From Planctomycetaceae bacterium UBA6894 (GTDB lineage Bacteria; Planctomycetota; Planctomycetia; Gemmatales; Gemmataceae), in NCBI GenBank assembly GCA_002451275.1, contig DKBS01000077.1, positions 6,921 to 13,126 of the forward strand: a stretch of DNA of 6,206 nt, given 5' to 3'. The position numbers and the translations under genes are program-made. This document shows positions 4,894-6,206 of the stretch, one piece after another (the stretch's first letter is position 1; each line of letters begins with the position of its first letter). The notes beneath the pieces were generated by a model. The model was not told where the DNA came from, made no database searches, and was given only the letters and a program-made list of their open reading frames with translations.

Positions 4894-6206
4894 GTGAGCC
4901 ATCCAAACGGGAATGGGCCCAATTTCTCGGAGGGGCCATCCCCACGCAATCCTGTGGGGCCCGTGCCTCCAGCGAAGGGGAGTTCCTGGAAGGGATGGGC
5001 CTTGCTGGCCACCCTGGTGCTGGTTGGGGGCGGGGGTTTGGTGGCTTATCTGACCGGTGGTTTCGGAGCCGACACCCGGGAAAAACTTCCGGAAAACGCA
5101 CCGATGCCCGAGCGGGATGTGAAGGCCGTGGTGGTGACGGTGGAACCGGTTTCCCTTCGGCCCGTGCAGCGAAAGGTCGAGGCAACCGGGACACTCCACG
5201 GGTTTGAGGATGTGACCGTCACCGCGAAGGTCGAAGGGCGGGTGCGGGTGGTCCTGCGGGATGTCGGGGATCAGGTGAAGCCTGGCGACACGCTGGTGGA
5301 AATTGAGTCCACGGATTACGAACAGGCTGTCCAGCAGGATGAGCGGGCCCTTCAGGTGGAACTGGCCAAGCTGGGTTTGCAGCAGGCTCCCGACTCCGGT
5401 TTTGACCTGACCAAAATCCCTTCGGTGGTGCAGGCGCAAATCAAGATGGATACCGCCAGGTCCCGGATGGATCGCCAGATCCGGTTGACGACGACCGGCG
5501 GCACCTCCCCGGAGGGGATGGAAACGGTCACCGGAGATTTCAGGGCAGCGCAGGCTGAATACGCGAATCAATTGCTTTTGGCGCGCGCCGGTTTGGCAAC
5601 GGTCCAACTCAAGCAGGCGGCCCTGGCAATCTCCCGGTTGAAACTGGCCGAGACCAAGGTCATGGCCCCGACCCCCACCCGCCCGGTCCCGGGTTTGACC
5701 GGGGGCGTCACCTATGCGGTCACCGCGCGCAAGGTGAGCGAGGGCACGATGATCCGGGCCGGGACTGAGGTGTGCAAGCTGGTCATCGACCGCACCCTGA
5801 AACTCCGGCTTCCGATTCCGGAACGGTTCGGGCCTGAGGTCCGCATCGGGCAATCTGTCGCGGTCACAACGGCCGCCTCCACCCAATCGGTCACCGGGAC
5901 GGTGGCCCGCATCAACCCCTCGGTTGAGCCGGCCACCCGGACCATCGAAGTGGAGGTGTTGGTCCCCAATCCGCGGGGGGAACTTCGGTCGGGTGGATTC
6001 GCCAAGGCGGCGATCCTGACCCGGACGGATGCCGCCGCGGTCACCGTGCCCATCACTGCACCCTACAGTTTTGCAGGCACCACCCGTGTTTTTGTGGTGG
6101 AGAACGGCAAGGTTCGGGATGTTCCGGTCACCCTGGGCGTGCAGACCACCGATTGGGTGGAGGTGACCCGGCCACCCCTCACCGGGGGTAGTCAGGTGGT
6201 GACGAG
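4894..6206 (+). CDS. Efflux pump membrane-fusion (periplasmic adaptor) protein, HlyD/RND type, 3' end outside window
   Basis: The frame is open from the GTG at 4894 to the window end (437 codons, no stop). A Pro/Gly-rich cytoplasmic tail (residues 1-29) precedes a single membrane anchor at about 34-53 (WALLATLVLVGGGGLVAYL). The first half of the barrel-sandwich (lipoyl-like) hybrid domain follows at about 95-139, with GTLHGFEDVTV, GRV and DVGDQVKPGDTLVEIES. A long alpha-helical hairpin fills about 142-255 and returns with LAETKVMAPT (A258-P259). The second lipoyl half contains VSEGTMIRAGTEVCKLV, then a beta-barrel (about 300-375, LKLRLPIPE and PATRTIEVEVLV) and the start of the membrane-proximal domain (RVFVVENGKVRDVPVTLG). 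Such adaptors bridge an inner-membrane pump (RND or MacB-type ABC) to an outer-membrane channel; the pump gene is expected just downstream. A Pro-rich run PTPTRPVPGLTGGVT replaces the usual short AP-DG-V turn in the second lipoyl half. MarR control is likely. Confidence 0.9.
   Translation, partial: MSHPNGNGPNFSEGPSPRNPVGPVPPAKGSSWKGWALLATLVLVGGGGLVAYLTGGFGADTREKLPENAPMPERDVKAVVVTVEPVSLRPVQRKVEATGTLHGFEDVTVTAKVEGRVRVVLRDVGDQVKPGDTLVEIESTDYEQAVQQDERALQVELAKLGLQQAPDSGFDLTKIPSVVQAQIKMDTARSRMDRQIRLTTTGGTSPEGMETVTGDFRAAQAEYANQLLLARAGLATVQLKQAALAISRLKLAETKVMAPTPTRPVPGLTGGVTYAVTARKVSEGTMIRAGTEVCKLVIDRTLKLRLPIPERFGPEVRIGQSVAVTTAASTQSVTGTVARINPSVEPATRTIEVEVLVPNPRGELRSGGFAKAAILTRTDAAAVTVPITAPYSFAGTTRVFVVENGKVRDVPVTLGVQTTDWVEVTRPPLTGGSQVVT

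Noticed and set aside
4815..5207. 130-codon plus-strand frame overlapping the adaptor start
   Set aside because: The adaptor frame has the strong ribosome site, membrane anchor and lipoyl motifs; this frame reads as Gly/Arg-rich low complexity.
4726..5886. 386-codon open frame on the minus strand
   Set aside because: It lies antisense to the well-supported efflux adaptor, has a His/Pro/Arg/Gly-rich composition with no recognisable domain, and is a typical high-GC shadow frame.

Overview
The window looks like a piece of a GC-rich chromosome from a planctomycete or a close PVC-group relative. Three things point there: the tail of a large secreted c-type cytochrome protein next to a secreted PQQ-dehydrogenase-like beta-propeller of the style abundant in Planctomycetota, a leucine-rich-repeat protein opening with the short TIGR02996-type 'repeat-companion' domain typical of Gemmata-like genomes, and high GC with long antisense shadow ORFs. 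The assignment rests on family recognition from the sequence alone.

Layout. (1) Positions 1-864 (+) are the 3' end of a secreted multidomain protein. The first visible part is the end of a cytochrome c domain with its probable axial methionine, followed by a conserved beta-rich C-terminal module. (2) Positions 921-2480 (+) encode a secreted 519-residue beta-propeller of the glucose/sorbosone dehydrogenase type with an Ig-like C-terminal domain. The 56-bp gap and shared strand suggest one operon and a periplasmic oxidation/electron-transfer pair. (3) Positions 2464-4053 (-) encode a 529-residue TIGR02996-LRR protein, convergent with the propeller gene and overlapping its 3' end by 17 bp. A perfect 11-bp-arm inverted repeat lies inside this gene just past the propeller stop and may help end the propeller transcript. 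(4) Positions 4054-4328 are a divergent intergenic region holding three predicted hairpins (4113-4251), a near-consensus sigma70-like promoter (4261-4290) and, directly after its -10 box, an inverted repeat (4291-4315) that is a good candidate MarR operator. (5) Positions 4329-4805 (+) encode a MarR-family repressor. (6) From 4894 to the window end (+) is the membrane-fusion/periplasmic adaptor subunit of a tripartite efflux pump, running off the edge.

Working together: MarR and the adaptor form a classic regulator-plus-efflux unit. MarR probably binds the inverted repeat over its own transcription start and represses itself and the pump until a ligand releases it. The cytochrome/propeller pair probably oxidises an unknown substrate, perhaps a sugar or alcohol, outside the cytoplasmic membrane. 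The LRR protein is likely a protein-interaction scaffold of unknown purpose. I see no tRNA, rRNA, CRISPR array, insertion sequence or phage gene. The least explained part is the hairpin cluster in the 4113-4251 interval.
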